Assembly: GCF_036711975.1 (NCBI RefSeq) | Contig: NC_091971.1 | Location: 30,573,501 to 30,637,500, forward strand | Source of the DNA: Onthophagus taurus | Lineage: Eukaryota > Arthropoda > Insecta > Coleoptera > Scarabaeidae | Length of the DNA: 64,000 nucleotides | Direction: 5' to 3' | Part shown: positions 52,866-64,000 of the stretch, piece after piece | Layout: each line of letters starts with the position of its first letter | How positions within the stretch are numbered: position 1 is the first letter of the stretch | Notes under the pieces: generated by a model | The model's input: the letters and a program-made list of their open reading frames with translations, nothing else | The model's database searches: none | Told to the model about the DNA's origin: nothing | Translations under genes and position numbers: made by a program

Positions 52866-54945
52866 ACTTTCCAACTTTCCTGGCATGTATGATAAACTAC
52901 TTTACACGGATTGGTCTTTTCTAAGTGTGGAGGTTAATGCGGATATGCTTTTTATAAAAAGTTGTATGAGATTTTAGATTTATTTGTTCCTAAGAGATTG
53001 AGTCGTGGATCCTCATACCCTATTTGGTACACCCTAGAAATTAAGCGGCTATTAAAGTTGAAAGAGTATTATAGGAGGAAGTGGAGGAGAAGCAATAGTG
53101 CTTTCTATTCAGCGGAATATAAAAGACTGAGATGTTTGACTAAACAGAAAATCTCTGATGCGTATACTTCCTTTACTATTAGTGCTGAACAATCGCTTAG
53201 TTGTGATCCCCGTAACTTTTGGAATTATATAAGACAGAAAACAACGACCTCTGGACTTCCTGGAAAAATGATGCGTGATAAGTCCACCTACACTGATCCT
53301 GAAAAAATAGTTAATGCTTTTGCAGATCAATACTCTGGAGTATATTCTGGTGTCTCTGCTTATAACATGGTTGATGTACACTCTACGTATCCTCCAGTAT
53401 TTGTTGCCGATATCACCGAAGAAGAGGTTCTTTATTTCCTAAAAAGGTTACCTAATAAATTTACTGCTGATGATGATGATCTTCCTGCATTTTTCATTCG
53501 TGATTGCCGTGCAGTTTTTGCAGTTCCGCTTCATTTAATAATTAACCTATCCTTAAGCACTTGCTCGTTTCCTAAACTTTGGAAGCGCTCACGCATTGTT
53601 CCTTTATTCAAGCATGGCGAACGTACCAACATTACTGATTATCGACCAATATCGTTATTGTCCAATTTCGCTAAGGTATTTGAACAGATTATTTACAAGA
53701 TGATTTATCCACAGGTTCAGTCATTTGTGTCACCATATCAACATGGGTTTATCAAGCGTCGTTCGACCATTACCAACCTCGCGGTGGTTACTGAGGTAAT
53801 TTGTGAATCTTTGGATAGGGGCGGTCAGGTAGATGTGGTATACACTGATTTTTCTAAAGCATTCGACATGATTCATCATGACGTCCTCTTGTATAAACTT
53901 AGTGCTTTTGGCTTATCTCCTAAGTTTATGAAACTATTTGCCTCTTACTTATCGGGTCGTATAAATTATGTGTACTACAACGGTTATGCGTCTATGGAGT
54001 TTACGGCTAGGTCTGGTGTTCCTCAGGGCGCAAATCTAGGCCCCCTACTATTTGTTATCTTCTTGAATGACCTTCTAGACAAATTTTCATCAAGCGTACT
54101 AGCTTATGCGGATGATCTGAAACTATTCCGACCTATTTTTGCGGACTGTGATGTTGTCAGTCTTCAGTCGGATTTGGACGTCTTGGTGGAAGGGTGTAAC
54201 CGTTATCAGCTAAAGATTAATGCCAATAAGTGCGGTGCGGTTAGTTTTACACGCAAGCTGTCTCCTCTTCCATCTTCTTATTATATAGAAGGTGTTCTTC
54301 TTGAGAAACTATCTACAATCAAGGATCTGGGAGTAACTTTTGACCGCAAATTGTCTTTTGTACCTCACATCAAAAATATTGCATCTTCTCCAGCGAGGAT
54401 GCTTGGTTTCGTTTCTATTTTCGACCTTTGTATTGTCCAAATTGGAATATGGCTCTGTAATTTGGTCGCCACATTATGTGTGTCATAGACTTATATTGGA
54501 GAGAATTCAGAGGAGATTTCTTAAATATTTGTCTCTACGCCTGGACGGATCATACCTGGATCGTGGAATGGATTACGCATCCCTGCTGCGGCGTCACAAC
54601 TTTTCTGCACTAGACGTAAGAAGAGATGACCAGTGCATCAAGTTTTTGCTGAAGTTAGTGCAAGGTGAATTGGATTGTGGTTGGTTGTTGTCGCGGATCA
54701 TTTTCGCGGTGCCTACGCATACAACACGTAGTACAAATCAGTTTTATTTGAGGAATTGCAGATCCAATGCAATGAATGTGTAAACTAACTAACAATCAAT
54801 AATAGTGTAAGAGTGTTTATGTGAATTATATTTGTTTTATGGCATGTGTTATTTCTTATTTTCTTTTTCTTGTAATATTGTCCTGTATTGATCCTGCATT
54901 GATCTTTGTTGGGCAATAAAGTGAATTATTATTATTATTATATTA
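52866..54945 (+). mobile_element. LINE-B, plus copy, nearly intact RT
   Basis: 5'-truncated non-LTR element. A short 5' piece (NFPGMYDKLLYTDWSF, SVEVNADMLFIKS) is one frame off the main frame. 52962-54488 is a 508-codon open frame covering the EN-RT linker and most of the RT: LPNKFTADDDDLPAFFIRD, DYRPISLLSNFAKVFEQ, HGFIKRRST, YTDFSKAFDMIHHDVLL, GVPQGANLGPLLF and the active site AYADDLKLF. A single frameshift near 54430 leads to the C-terminal part (to 54783; LKYLSLRLDGSYLDRG, SALDVRRDDQCIKFL). The 3' end reads TTGTTGGGCAATAAAGTG plus an ATT repeat. It is the best copy of the family that also sits at 1258-5195. Confidence 0.88.
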
Positions 54946-55085
54946 TTTAAAAGGTTGGTTGAAACAGACTAAAGTCTGGAACCCGCCGTTTGTGACCAAT
55001 ACTCTCTTTTTTTTGTTTTGTTTTACGTATGTATACATTATAATTTGGGAGCACAATAAAGTTTATTATTATTATTATTATATTT
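54946..55085 (+). mobile_element. Second LINE 3' tail
   Basis: GGGAGCACAATAAAGTTTAT followed by an ATT repeat directly after the LINE-B tail. This is a fragment of another LINE 3' end with no coding part. Confidence 0.5.
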
Positions 55086-57704
55086 GATACTTCTGGAGGC
55101 TATTTTGAAAAGTATCTCAAGCTCGAAATGAGATATTACGATGAGATAAAGAGTGTTTTGAAGACAAATTTAATCTAGATTTATTACATCATAAAGAGTT
55201 TTTTAGTTTCCATAAGCTTTGTTGTTACGACTTTGCGTGGTTGATAATAATTGAGATTAATTGTATTAAAAATGCTTAAATCAAATAAATGTTAACATAA
55301 AATATAAATTGAGATGATTCGAAAACAGTTTTTATAAAACAATAAATCGGTTTCACTTAATTATACGCAAACCTCTCAGGCAATTACAACGGGAGCAGTA
55401 TATTTGCTCAATTGGTGGTGTGGCGGTCGAACCGCAAACGCACCGTGAAACTCCGGACGAACCCGGAGGGGCTCCGGTTAATATGAAAAACCGTCGCCCA
55501 GAGCGCCCTAATTTTTAATTATTAAACTCGTCGGACGCGTGCCCGATTCCCCTTTTGGGCCTTCTTTTCGGTGCTCACTCCTCTCTCTGTTTGCTAATTC
55601 CCCCAGCAGTCAAACATCTCCTCCTCTTCCGAGTTCCCTTCTTCATCTCCTCTCTTCGAAAAACCGACGGCGGCGAACAGATCCGGCACCAATTGAATTA
55701 AGAGGGTGCTCGCCCATAAATATTTCCCTTTTCTCATTTGCCCAATTTTGAATAGTTTATGTACCACGAGATTTCTCTATGCTTTGATCTTAAAAAAGAA
55801 AAGAATTTTAAATTTTAAATCTTAATATGAATTGATATTATATATTAATTTGAAATTTTTTTTACAACAAATGAGTAAAAGAGGTAATAACATGAAAGAA
55901 TTATTTCAAGGACAGATTTAGATAACAACAAACAAGACTATGAATACAACATAACTTAAGTAGTTTTTCTATTCGATCTCATTATAATATGTATTTTAAT
56001 AGATACCTCGAGGTAGACGTCAGCTAATTACAAACGGCCACGTGCGTTTTTACGTAAACAATAAAGAATCAAGAAATGGCTTATGTAAACAAATTGTGTA
56101 TACAACGTTACAAAAAAATTGTTTTTAAACATTCGCAAAAGAAATATTTCTTGTAGCCCTTCTAGTCAAACAAGGGTCAATTTTGTTCCACCCTAAATAA
56201 GGGATTGTGTCAAACAAAGTCGCAAACATTGCTGCATGTAATATCTGTATAAAAAACTTTTAGTCTGGATTAATATTTATGGTTGTAGGTGCTGTGTCGA
56301 TTGTTTGACTCGTTTTTTATTTTTTTCACGCATTCAATCGCAACGGGGGCACTGCAGTACTGTGCAATAGTAATTCAGCCCCCCTGCGTGTAATGTTTTT
56401 GGACGAAAAGGGGACATCCCGCTGTTTGATTTATCTGTTGTTTATTAAATATACGGATGTGACTCGAGTGTAGTGCGTGTAATTTAATTGGTAAAATTGG
56501 TTTTATAGCAATTAAAGAAAAGAAGTAGTCGTTTTATTTTAGAAGTAGAGTTTATGGAAAATTGAAATTAAAAATCATCAACCTATAACTATCAAAGATA
56601 AACAAGTAATTCAACACAAGAAAGTTGAAATTAGACGAATTAGGCGAGTGTTACCAGGAAGATGTCATAACCATAGTAGCAACTATACCAATAGCAGTAT
56701 TAATGACGAGACACTGAAGAAAAAAAGCTCAAACTGGGATAGAATTATGGGAATTGACTAAATAAGATATTCACTTCAAATATGTCATATATTGAAAGGC
56801 TCCAAATTTGTCATCATGATGCCAACAATGGTCATAATAAGTTATCGATATTATGGATTGAATGTTGTAACGGACGCCTATCACAATGACGAGAACACTT
56901 CGTTAACTAACTCTCCTCAAACTAAAAACTACGTTCTTATTTAACACTATCATTAATTTGTTTCCATGGCTCCCTAAGGAAGTAAGGGGATATAAAATAG
57001 TCAGCAAAACGTTTTTATTACTAAAATCTAATCGACACCGAAATTAATGTATGTGTATGTACAAATGAATGTCAATATGTACAACTGATACGTGAGAAAC
57101 AAAGTGGGGAATGCTGAAGATTCGGATGGGTTATTTAGGCATGCATTGATACTGTTGATGTGGCCCGTGTTTTCCGGAATTGGTAAACTAGGGGCTGGGC
57201 CCTCGGAAGATAAGGTAGGGGAGGTCTTTAATGGAGAGGATGCACCGAGGGTACAGTGAATGCTAGCTTTTTCAGCACATCTTTTGATGACGATGCGTCA
57301 AATAAGAAAGAAGGAATGGATTCTAAATTTAGGAAGGATATAATGGAAAACAAGATTGAAAAAATGAAAATATTGCCAGAATTTGTAATAATAATAGAAA
57401 CGGAAGAAAAGAAAATAAATAATATTACACTAACACTGCATCCTCCAGTAAGTATAAAAAAGCCTTAAAATTTGTTTATTTATAATAAAAACAAGAGATC
57501 AAAAATTTCATTCTCACAATAAGAGAAGTCTTGGATATAGTTTCCAAATTAACAATTGAACTGTAAATTTGGAAAGAAAAAAGTACCCGAGGTGGGATGA
57601 GCTTCAGCCTTTAAATCCAACCTTGGCCGCGTCGTCTGTTATCCCGTCCTCTCACCTGTGTTTAGGACTATCTTGTAGTTTGTTTTTTTATCATGTCATG
57701 ATTG
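55086..57704. other. No recognised gene; one GC-rich block
   Basis: Mostly AT-rich. 55370-55730 is notably GC-rich (CGGACGAACCCGGAGGGGCT and similar) and holds an open + frame of 70 codons (55539-55751) rich in Ser, Pro and Leu with no motif I know. Another 70-codon + frame (57256-57468) is acidic and lysine-rich, also without homology. Neither has a promoter or splice context that would support a gene. Confidence 0.35.
56327..56390. other. Possible hairpin, unassigned
   Basis: CACGCA pairs with TGCGTG and GGGGGC with GCCCCC around a 27-base loop region. A 12-base bulge lies on one side only. Structure is possible, but no small-RNA family is recognised. Confidence 0.2.
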
Positions 57705-58730
57705 TTATCGTGCCTCATGTCTTTTCCCGGCATATGATGAACAAGAGACACACCAGCACACCCGACGTAGTCCGTTACTTAGTACTAAACTGTATGAGAT
57801 GTTATTGTGTAGTGTTATGCAGCATCTAACGTTGCTCATTGTCATTTTTACCAGGTCTACCAGTTCTCTTGGGATGTTGAGGCTATATATGACATCATAT
57901 ACTTTGGCTTCTATGATGGCCTGGTAGGTCAGTGGAGCCTGTTTGAGAAATTCCGCAAGGATTTGAACGTTACCAGGTAATTTATTATTTTTTAGCTTAT
58001 GAAGGGTTTTTTCTATCTCTGCTAGGGTTGGTGCTTCTTGTTTCTCCATATTTATTCGCTTCCGATTCTCTACGGCTATTTTAGCGTATTCGTTCGCATT
58101 CAGCAGCTGATCAAAATACTGGTTCTATCTCTTTAATATTAAGTTGGGATCCGACATAAGATTCACATCTTAATCCTTGCAAAATGTGGTGCTAGATGAA
58201 TCCTTTTTCATTTAATCCCCTGTAGAATATTCTTGTTTTGTTTGCTAAAAATATTCCAGCCTTTCCATCTGTCTGCTTTCGTCCTTTCATTTTTTCGTTT
58301 TGTGAATCCGTTTATACTGCTTTCTCGCCTCTCTGTATTCTTCGACATTTCCCAACATTTTTTCTGGATTATTTTGTTGTTATTTACTATTTATTATTTA
58401 TATATTTGTATTTATTTTGTTAGTTATTTTGTTATAAGCGCTGTTTTCCATTGTATTCGTGGGCCAGTATGCCGGTTGTTAACAAGCTGTCCTATATTTG
58501 TCCAATTTTGAAATGGTCCGTCAATTTTTGCTAACGAGCGTCGATTAGTAGATGGTCTATTTGTTTGGAAGTATCTATCGGAGGATACCCAGATAGCCCC
58601 ATGTATGTCTTTTATTTCAAATAGGATGCCCACCACTACCACACTCCTCCTGCTCCCCATATTAATAATGCTAATATTAAAGAACTTCTCTTTAATTCTT
58701 AGACTGCACATTCTGGTTCGAAACAAATTA
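57705..58730 (-). mobile_element. LINE-F fragments (CFDP2-like EN-RT)
   Basis: Minus strand. 58424-58726 resembles the endonuclease end of the group often annotated as craniofacial development protein 2-like: VGILFEIKDIHGAIWVSSD. 57705-58049 is the RT front: PTLAEIEKTLHKLKNNKLPG and VIYSLNIPRELVDLVKMTM. The 370 bp between them holds no readable block. A decayed, partial element. Confidence 0.65.
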
Positions 58731-59689
58731 GTTTTTAGTTATGGCGTTTGCTTATGAAGAAGACAGATAGGAACTCATGCCTGCTGTCAAGGCAGTTATA
58801 GAAAACGTAGCAATCATTCTTCTGTGTCCCGCTCGGTCTATTTATCTTCTTGGATAGCAGTTATTCCAGCCATATACTTTGTCAGCATATCTTCCTTGGA
58901 ACCTAGGTCCAGTGGTTTTTACTTCGATATTACTGACTATTCGTTATTATGGTCTTATTAATGCTCTTATTAATAATAACACTGTTTTCCGTAGAGATGC
59001 TCAGATTTCCAGGGTTCACCAACTTGGAGGTGAGAGTGAGAATTAAGTAGGAGAGGCTAAGGAGAGATTAACAGAATCTGCCTCTTATAATCGCATCGCT
59101 ATCCATTTTGACCTCGACTTATGAGTATAAATAGTGCAAATTAGACAGAGCAACAAAGCAGACCATAAGATTAAGAATTGTACATTTAAAAAGCTTTTGT
59201 GGCGACCTTAACGGTGAAATTCACAGAACAAGGAAATGATATGATGTATATATGGAAACACATTAAAAAGCATTTTTAAATGAAAAAAGAAGGTAATTCC
59301 TTTTTTTGATACCTCCATAAAAAGCAATTTTGATGAATAGGTCTCAAAGGAATACAAAGGAAAGATGTTAGATGAGTGGATAGCTGGGATGATTTGATAG
59401 CAATAAAAGAAGTGTAACCACCTTTGTAGGAGCAAGGGGTCATCTTAATACAAGATTTAACGTAATACAAGTGTGGTGTTAGTTAATACATACAGTATTA
59501 ATCAGTAGCGATGCTCAAAAAAATGCTATTGCTTAACAACATCCAGGAGGTACTAGAACAACAGTCAGCATATGAAAACATCTTAACATATGAAGAGAGA
59601 TTGTTCACAATAGAAGGCAATCAAGAAGAGCAAGAGACCTGTTAGTTTGTTCCTCCTATTAGAATCACCAATGGACGCTGGTGTACAGC
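58731..59689. other. No recognised feature
   Basis: Mixed AT-rich sequence. Short minus-strand frames at 59208-59470 have no recognisable domain. No repeat of other parts of the window was found here. Confidence 0.35.
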
Positions 59690-60180
59690 TATAAAAATAA
59701 CGCTGTTAAGGAACACGATTAGAATTGAAAACCAAAGAAGTATCACACCAGTTACTCTTAAAGAAGTAGCAGATGAGCTAAGAACTAACCTGAATCCAAA
59801 GAAAGCAAAAGACAAGACAACTTAATCGATTTCATCATTACCACAAATTGTGGCATGAAGGCTTGATTGACACAAATTACCCAAAATACATCCAAAGCTA
59901 TACGTAGAGATACTAACATCGTTCATTTCGGTATACTATTCAGAGCTAAACAAAAGGCAGTGTACTGGATCGTAACCTGTATCTGTTATATACTAGTGAC
60001 ATACTACAGTTATGCAGGAAGTTACTTGCAGTGGAAAAAGATTAGGAGTTATCTATTGAGAAACTACAGACAGCCAACGCCATACTCGACTGGATCAAAA
60101 AATGGCGAATCTAAAATCCGTCCATATCAATTTTATAAATAAACTGCAACGCCAAATACCTACTTACGAACAAGGTTTTG
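59690..60180 (+). mobile_element. Jockey-like LINE fragment
   Basis: Broken + frames: ITPVTLKEVADELRTNLNPK (about 59747-59806), the RT front of Jockey-type elements, and LQTANAILDWIKKWRI then SVHINFINK (about 60062-60140), the strand after the RT active site. The stretch in between has lost its motifs. 60181-60430 shows nothing clear. Confidence 0.55.
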
Positions 60181-60429
60181 ACAAAACCCGGGTGATTTGA
60201 GGCGTTTCTTGCTGTTGTCATAAAAATGCTATTAACTAAATTTTCAAAAATTACTATTGGTTTTGTTGAACGAATAATGGAGAAACTTCTGGACGTAAAG
60301 GAAAACAAGAAAGAAAATGAAACTTATTGCTTGCCCCTTTCTAACAATTTTCAAGAATTCCTCTGTATCTGGAAGAGCTATAGCACGGAATATTATTATG
60401 ATATGTAAGTTCCCTTGCTTACAACGCAA

Positions 60430-60896
60430 CAACTTCTATTACTTTGCTTACTGCTCCAAAGTACATTTGTGTCCAACACAATAAATTTGCGAAATAAGTT
60501 TTTATAGCATTCTAATTTCAGCATACTAACTCTGCTATATTGCATAATGCCAGAAACCTTAGGAATTTAGGTATCAAGAATGGCAATGTAGTTAATGTCC
60601 TTGATGAAACGCCATACAAAACATGGACGGGCAGAAACTACGATATAAAAATGTTAAAAGGGTATGGGTCTGTTGTGTCTGTCCATATACCAAAAGAAAG
60701 GAGAAGAAAGTTAGATTCAAAGGATGAGAAAAGAATATTTATAGGTTATAATGTTCCCAGTAACAAAAATGTGGAAATACACAGGAATGTAGTTTATATA
60801 CCAATTGAACTTAGTAAAGATAAACTGGAAAATAGCAACACTCAGGAACAAGTAATAAATTTGAATGTGATAGAATCCATGTTGCAAGATTTTTAA
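60430..60896 (+). pseudogene. Copia remnant 2: integrase C-terminal part
   Basis: 60540-60896 reads TPYKTWTGRNYDIKMLKGYG, VHIPKERRRKLDSKDEKRIF and IGYNVPSNKN, the standard end of Copia integrase. It is followed at 60903 by a Penelope-type segment and then by RT pieces at 61240. Upstream integrase is missing. Confidence 0.75.
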
Positions 60897-60902
60897 ATAA
60901 TT

Positions 60903-61235
60903 AAGAAATAAAAGACAATAACTTCTTTCTTGCTTTTTTTATATTAAATTTCCTCGGTACCGGTTTCGACTAAACAGTCATCCTCAGCCGAATCTACATA
61001 TAGGTTAAAAATATTTACATAAAAAAACTTAACTCTATAATTATTAAACTGACGGTCAAATAAAATCTATTTATGAAAAATTGAGCACATCATATTGAAA
61101 TAAATCTTGCATAAAATATTTTTTAGTGAAAATACTGGAAGTCAAGTTCAAAGAAGAGGGATTCAAAATCCAAAATAGGGTTATGTTACGTTTTTTGAGA
61201 GAAGTAAAACTAAAATAGTAGTTTTACAACTTTTG
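60903..61235 (-). mobile_element. Probable Penelope-type terminal segment in Copia 2
   Basis: AT-rich insertion between Copia integrase and RT whose only landmark is the hammerhead-like motif at 60952-60995. The ends cannot be fixed. Confidence 0.4.
60952..60995 (-). ncRNA. Hammerhead-ribozyme-like motif 2
   Basis: Minus strand, in order: ATTCGG (stem I), CTGAGGA (core CTGANGA), one extra T, GACT-GTTT-AGTC (stem II), GAAAC, minimal stem III (AC-CG-GT), A as cleavage-site base, CCGAGG (stem I return; GG/CC, C/G, U/A, U/G pairs). All core bases are present. The extra T before stem II matches the one at 10512-10556. Confidence 0.6.
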
Positions 61236-61239
61236 TGTT

Positions 61240-61563
61240 TTGTTGGGAATTAGTCAAAAACTAAAGGTACTTGTACAACAAATAAACGTGGATAAATGGA
61301 GAAATACATTTTTGTATGGAGATTTAGAAGAAGAGGTATACATGTCTTTGCCAGGAAAGAAAGAACAAACTAGTAATTTTGTATGTAAATTAAATAAATC
61401 AATGTATGGCTTAAGACATAGTTTAGTAGATGTAATAATAATAACAAACTTTATGTACCTATTATTATATGTGGACGCTGTACTGATCGTAGGAAGTAAT
61501 AAAACTGATGTGGAATTGATAAAACAAATTTTAAATAAAAATTTTTGTATTAACACAGAATAG
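61240..61563 (+). pseudogene. Copia remnant 2: reverse transcriptase pieces
   Basis: FLYGDLEEEVYMSLPGKKEQ, FVCKLNKSMYGLRHSL and YLLLYVDAVLIVGSNK, the last with the RT active site in which the second Asp of YVDD is Ala. A large piece between KSMYGLRHS and the active site is deleted. Confidence 0.75.
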
Positions 61564-62263
61564 GATCTTTATCTTTTTATTTAATTAATGAATCGTTTCT
61601 TAAAACATCATATTTTTGCTTTATATTCGTCTGTATTAATTTAAAAATAATCTTAGGATGAAAACTGATCCGAAATGAAAAAGAAAATTTTAATTTAAAT
61701 TGAAAAAAGAAAACGCGTTGCTTCCTTTTAAAGAAGAAGCTTTCTATACATGAAAATCTTACTTCACAATAAAAAACAGGAAAAATTAAACCGTGGAAAA
61801 CAGAAAAGGGGAAAAGAGTGTAAGTTTACGAAGCGGCGGTGGTGAAAACATGGCTGGGTGTGGTACAAAATAGTAGGCGGGGATTCGGGGGGAAAAACGG
61901 AGTCGTCATGGAAACGCCGCCCATCGACATGCCGTGAAAAATCCCCCCTGACCATGAAAAAAAAAACGAAACTTTCACAATCGATATACTAGTCATAATC
62001 TCCGCAAGGATGTCGTTATGAATATTATTTAATGGTGTTTAATTTTTTAGGCAAAACAAAGTTATAATAGATACTCGAAAAAGTTATTAAATCCATGATC
62101 CACTTGTATTATACCAGGTTATTATTATACCTCCTGGCTTAATATCTCCAATCGTACTTGTCGGATCAACATGAAATTTGAAGTATGATTTTGTTAAAGT
62201 AGCTCCACTGGTCAAAATTGACATTATTCGAAAGATCATTTCATTCTGCATTCGAGAGTGTAA
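61564..62263. other. No gene; GC-rich island 61760-61960
   Basis: AT-rich except for about 200 bp with many G runs (GGCGGGGATTCGGGGGG and similar) that contain no coding frame with known motifs. Its origin is unknown. Confidence 0.35.
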
Positions 62264-62840
62264 TTTTTTTTTGTAATTCGCGACGGTAATGAAAGTTATT
62301 ACAGTACTCAAACGGGTGCTGTAATGAGACTCCTTACACCATCCGATGCTGTAATGAGATTTTAGTAACATTTTATGGAACCAGTATAAGTTGGTGGCAT
62401 TGGGTCATTAATTTTTCTAGTTGTCAATGTGATAATTTTTGTCTATGGATGTTTAAACACGTTCTTAGCATCGAATACAAGGTCCACAATGATGAGGACA
62501 TTGAATTCTGAGCAATTTCTCTTATTTTGGGAGGTGTACATGAAAAATTTTTTTCAGGTGAGTACATTTTGTGTTTTGACAATTTCTAATTGTCAATTCA
62601 AATTTCTATTTTCAAGTGTTACCAACTGCCATATACCTATTGCTCTACATTGTTAAAATTTATTTTATTTTTGTTAAAAAAAAGGAAAGAACCGCCAATT
62701 ACCAAAAATAGCATAAAAAACACGTTTCATAAGACTTAAAGCACTCATTCATTAAAAAACTCGTGGTTTCGCCACTCGTTTTTCAACTTGAATTCGTGCA
62801 TTTCAAGCGTGTCTTACGAAACTTGTTTTTTAATATACTA
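62264..62840 (-). repeat. 580-bp element, copy 3
   Basis: Inverse orientation to the dimer at 17905-19066; ends at TTAATATACTA. The equivalent short frame (62429-62656) is open over VYGCLNTFLASNTRS and EQFLLFWEVYMK. A clear target duplication was not found. Confidence 0.75.
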
Positions 62841-63177
62841 TTACCTAATTCCATTATGAAAATTAAATTTTACATGTCTTTCTGACGTTATGTAACGTCA
62901 CTTTTTATAACTAGTGATATAATGATTTCCTTACATCACTAATGATGTAATGAATTTCATTACCTAACTACAAATTGACATCTGTCACTAATAGAATAAG
63001 TCAAGATTTAAACAAAAATTTTTTTTTCAATGGAATTGGATAAAATGTTGTACTTAACACGTTATGAAGCGGCTAATTCTGTTTAACTCACGTAATTTGC
63101 TAAAATAATTACGAAAATATTACGTTCGTCAAACAAAATTAGTCTTTTCACAACTGGTTACGTAAATAACTATTTTA
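62841..63177. other. No recognised feature
   Basis: AT-rich spacer between two copies of the 580-bp element. Several TTACGTAA/TGACGTTATG-like inverted bits are present, none clearly a terminal repeat. Confidence 0.3.
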
Positions 63178-63386
63178 TAATTCACGACGGTAATGCAGTA
63201 CTATTGCAGTACTCAAACGGGTGCTGTAATGACACTCCTTACAGCATCCGATGCTGTAATGAGATTTTAGTAACATTTTATGGAACCAGTTCAAAGTTCA
63301 CAATTTGAATTGGAATTTATACTTAGTAAAATTTAACATATTATTTCAAGCGTGTCTTACGAAACTAGTTTTTTAATATACTATTA
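63178..63386 (-). repeat. 580-bp element, copy 4, internally deleted
   Basis: About 209 bp: both outer parts (ATTCACGACGGTAATG, GGTGCTGTAATGACACTCC, and TCAAGCGTGTCTTACGAAAC ending in TATACTA) without the middle. Retention of both ends is typical of a deletion derivative of a mobile unit. Confidence 0.7.
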
Positions 63387-64000
63387 ATTCACTTTTCAAA
63401 TTTTATGTTGATCCGACAAGTACTATACTTAATAAACACCTGGTATAATTTTATAAACGACCGACCTTATATTTGGTATGTATCAATATATGTATGATAT
63501 ATTGTTTGAATGGGAAGATAGAAAGGGGTATTCTAGTACCAATGGAGAAATTAGGGGATGTGGGAGTCGGTAGGAAGTGGTCCAGTGGGTTTGATAGGGA
63601 CCAGGCCGTTTATCCTGTAGGCGGGACCGTGAGAATAGCCGGAACTAAACGGCTCGCCTGACGGTGGTGTTCCTCAAGGGATCTAACTCTCGGTCCTCTA
63701 ATACAATTAGCCGACGAGGCCTCTCGGGTACTATGAGAGCCCGGCGACACGACGTCGATTCCCTCGGTTCGTTCGGGTCGGGGGAAACCGTCGAGAATGT
63801 AGTCCCTTGAGAACGTTTTAATTGCGTTACTCCCGAAACCGTATGGAACCGATGCTCCAGAGTCGTAAGTCACCCAGAAACAAACCGAATTTATACAAGT
63901 TTCTGAAAGCTAGTATAAGCTTTCGTTATCATCAGGAAATATTAATACGATTCAAATGATTTTTATTGCGTTTTAGGTATTAATATTATATAAGGTAATA
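63387..64000. other. No recognised gene; GC-rich block 63540-63870
   Basis: The GC-rich block (GGCGGGACCGTGAGAATAGC, CGAGGCCTCTCGGGTACT) holds open frames on both strands (minus 63610-63873, 87 codons) with no motif I recognise. It may be the edge of an element or an exon that continues outside the window. Confidence 0.3.

Noticed and set aside
55539..55751. Open Ser/Pro/Leu-rich frame of 70 codons as a possible gene
   Set aside because: Low-complexity composition in a GC-rich block, no motif, no splice or promoter support.
56327..56390. Hairpin as a microRNA precursor
   Set aside because: One-sided 12-base bulge and a short central stem do not fit a precursor, and no known mature sequence is recognised. 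Kept only as a possible hairpin.
57256..57468. Open lysine/glutamate-rich frame of 70 codons as a possible gene
   Set aside because: AT-rich sequence easily gives such frames; no homology or gene context.
59208..59470. Two overlapping minus-strand frames
   Set aside because: Short, hydrophobic, overlapping each other, with no recognisable domain.
25..64000. tRNA or rRNA genes
   Set aside because: No A-box/B-box pair with cloverleaf and no conserved rRNA core was noticed in the read-through, but a covariance-model scan could not be run.

Overview
The window is insect nuclear DNA, most likely from a beetle (an inference from the element families and the low GC; no species marker is visible). 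It holds one clear host gene and is otherwise built from transposable elements of many classes, most of them decayed and many inserted inside one another.

Host gene: at 7.1-9.5 kb on the + strand there is a four-exon aromatic amino acid decarboxylase with good splice sites, a TATA/initiator pair upstream and poly(A) signals downstream. It predicts 504 residues with the PLP lysine at 303. It has Asn, not His, at position 192 and an AMD-like C-terminus, so I call it the l(2)amd / 3,4-dihydroxyphenylacetaldehyde synthase orthologue rather than Ddc. This enzyme serves cuticle formation.

Layout: 0-6.3 kb, piggyBac remnant, then a minus-strand LINE (A) broken by a second LINE (B), itself broken by an apparently intact DD41D mariner with 541-bp inverted repeats. 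6.3-9.7 kb, amd and its promoter. 9.7-17.6 kb, satellite-like repeats, a Penelope-type terminal segment with a hammerhead-like motif, a decayed DNA transposon, two Harbinger-type MITEs, a Crypton recombinase pseudogene and a decayed LINE (C). 17.7-23.6 kb, a Penelope-like element (PLE1) interrupted first by a tandem dimer of a 580-bp element and then, with an 11-bp target duplication, by a second Penelope-type unit (PLE2) carrying LINE and mariner cargo. 24.5-34.7 kb, an inverted copy of that LINE+mariner composite, whose mariner is split by an intact BEL/Pao retrotransposon with identical LTRs. 34.9-41.8 kb, Penelope endonuclease, Copia, mariner and LINE (E) remnants. 41.8-51.5 kb, a long-inverted-repeat DNA transposon hosting a second intact BEL/Pao element and a Tc1-like non-autonomous element full of CTAGAACT palindromes. 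51.5-55.1 kb, a Tigger/pogo remnant with a Harbinger MITE, then a second LINE-B copy. 55.1-64 kb, mostly unrecognised sequence with LINE and Copia fragments, a second hammerhead-like motif and two more copies of the 580-bp element.

The elements do not form a pathway with the host gene. Three look young enough to have moved recently: both BEL/Pao elements and the first mariner. I found no convincing new multi-gene system. The most unusual items are the hammerhead-like motifs that share a one-base departure from the canonical core, the dimeric 580-bp element, and the Penelope unit that encloses foreign cargo.
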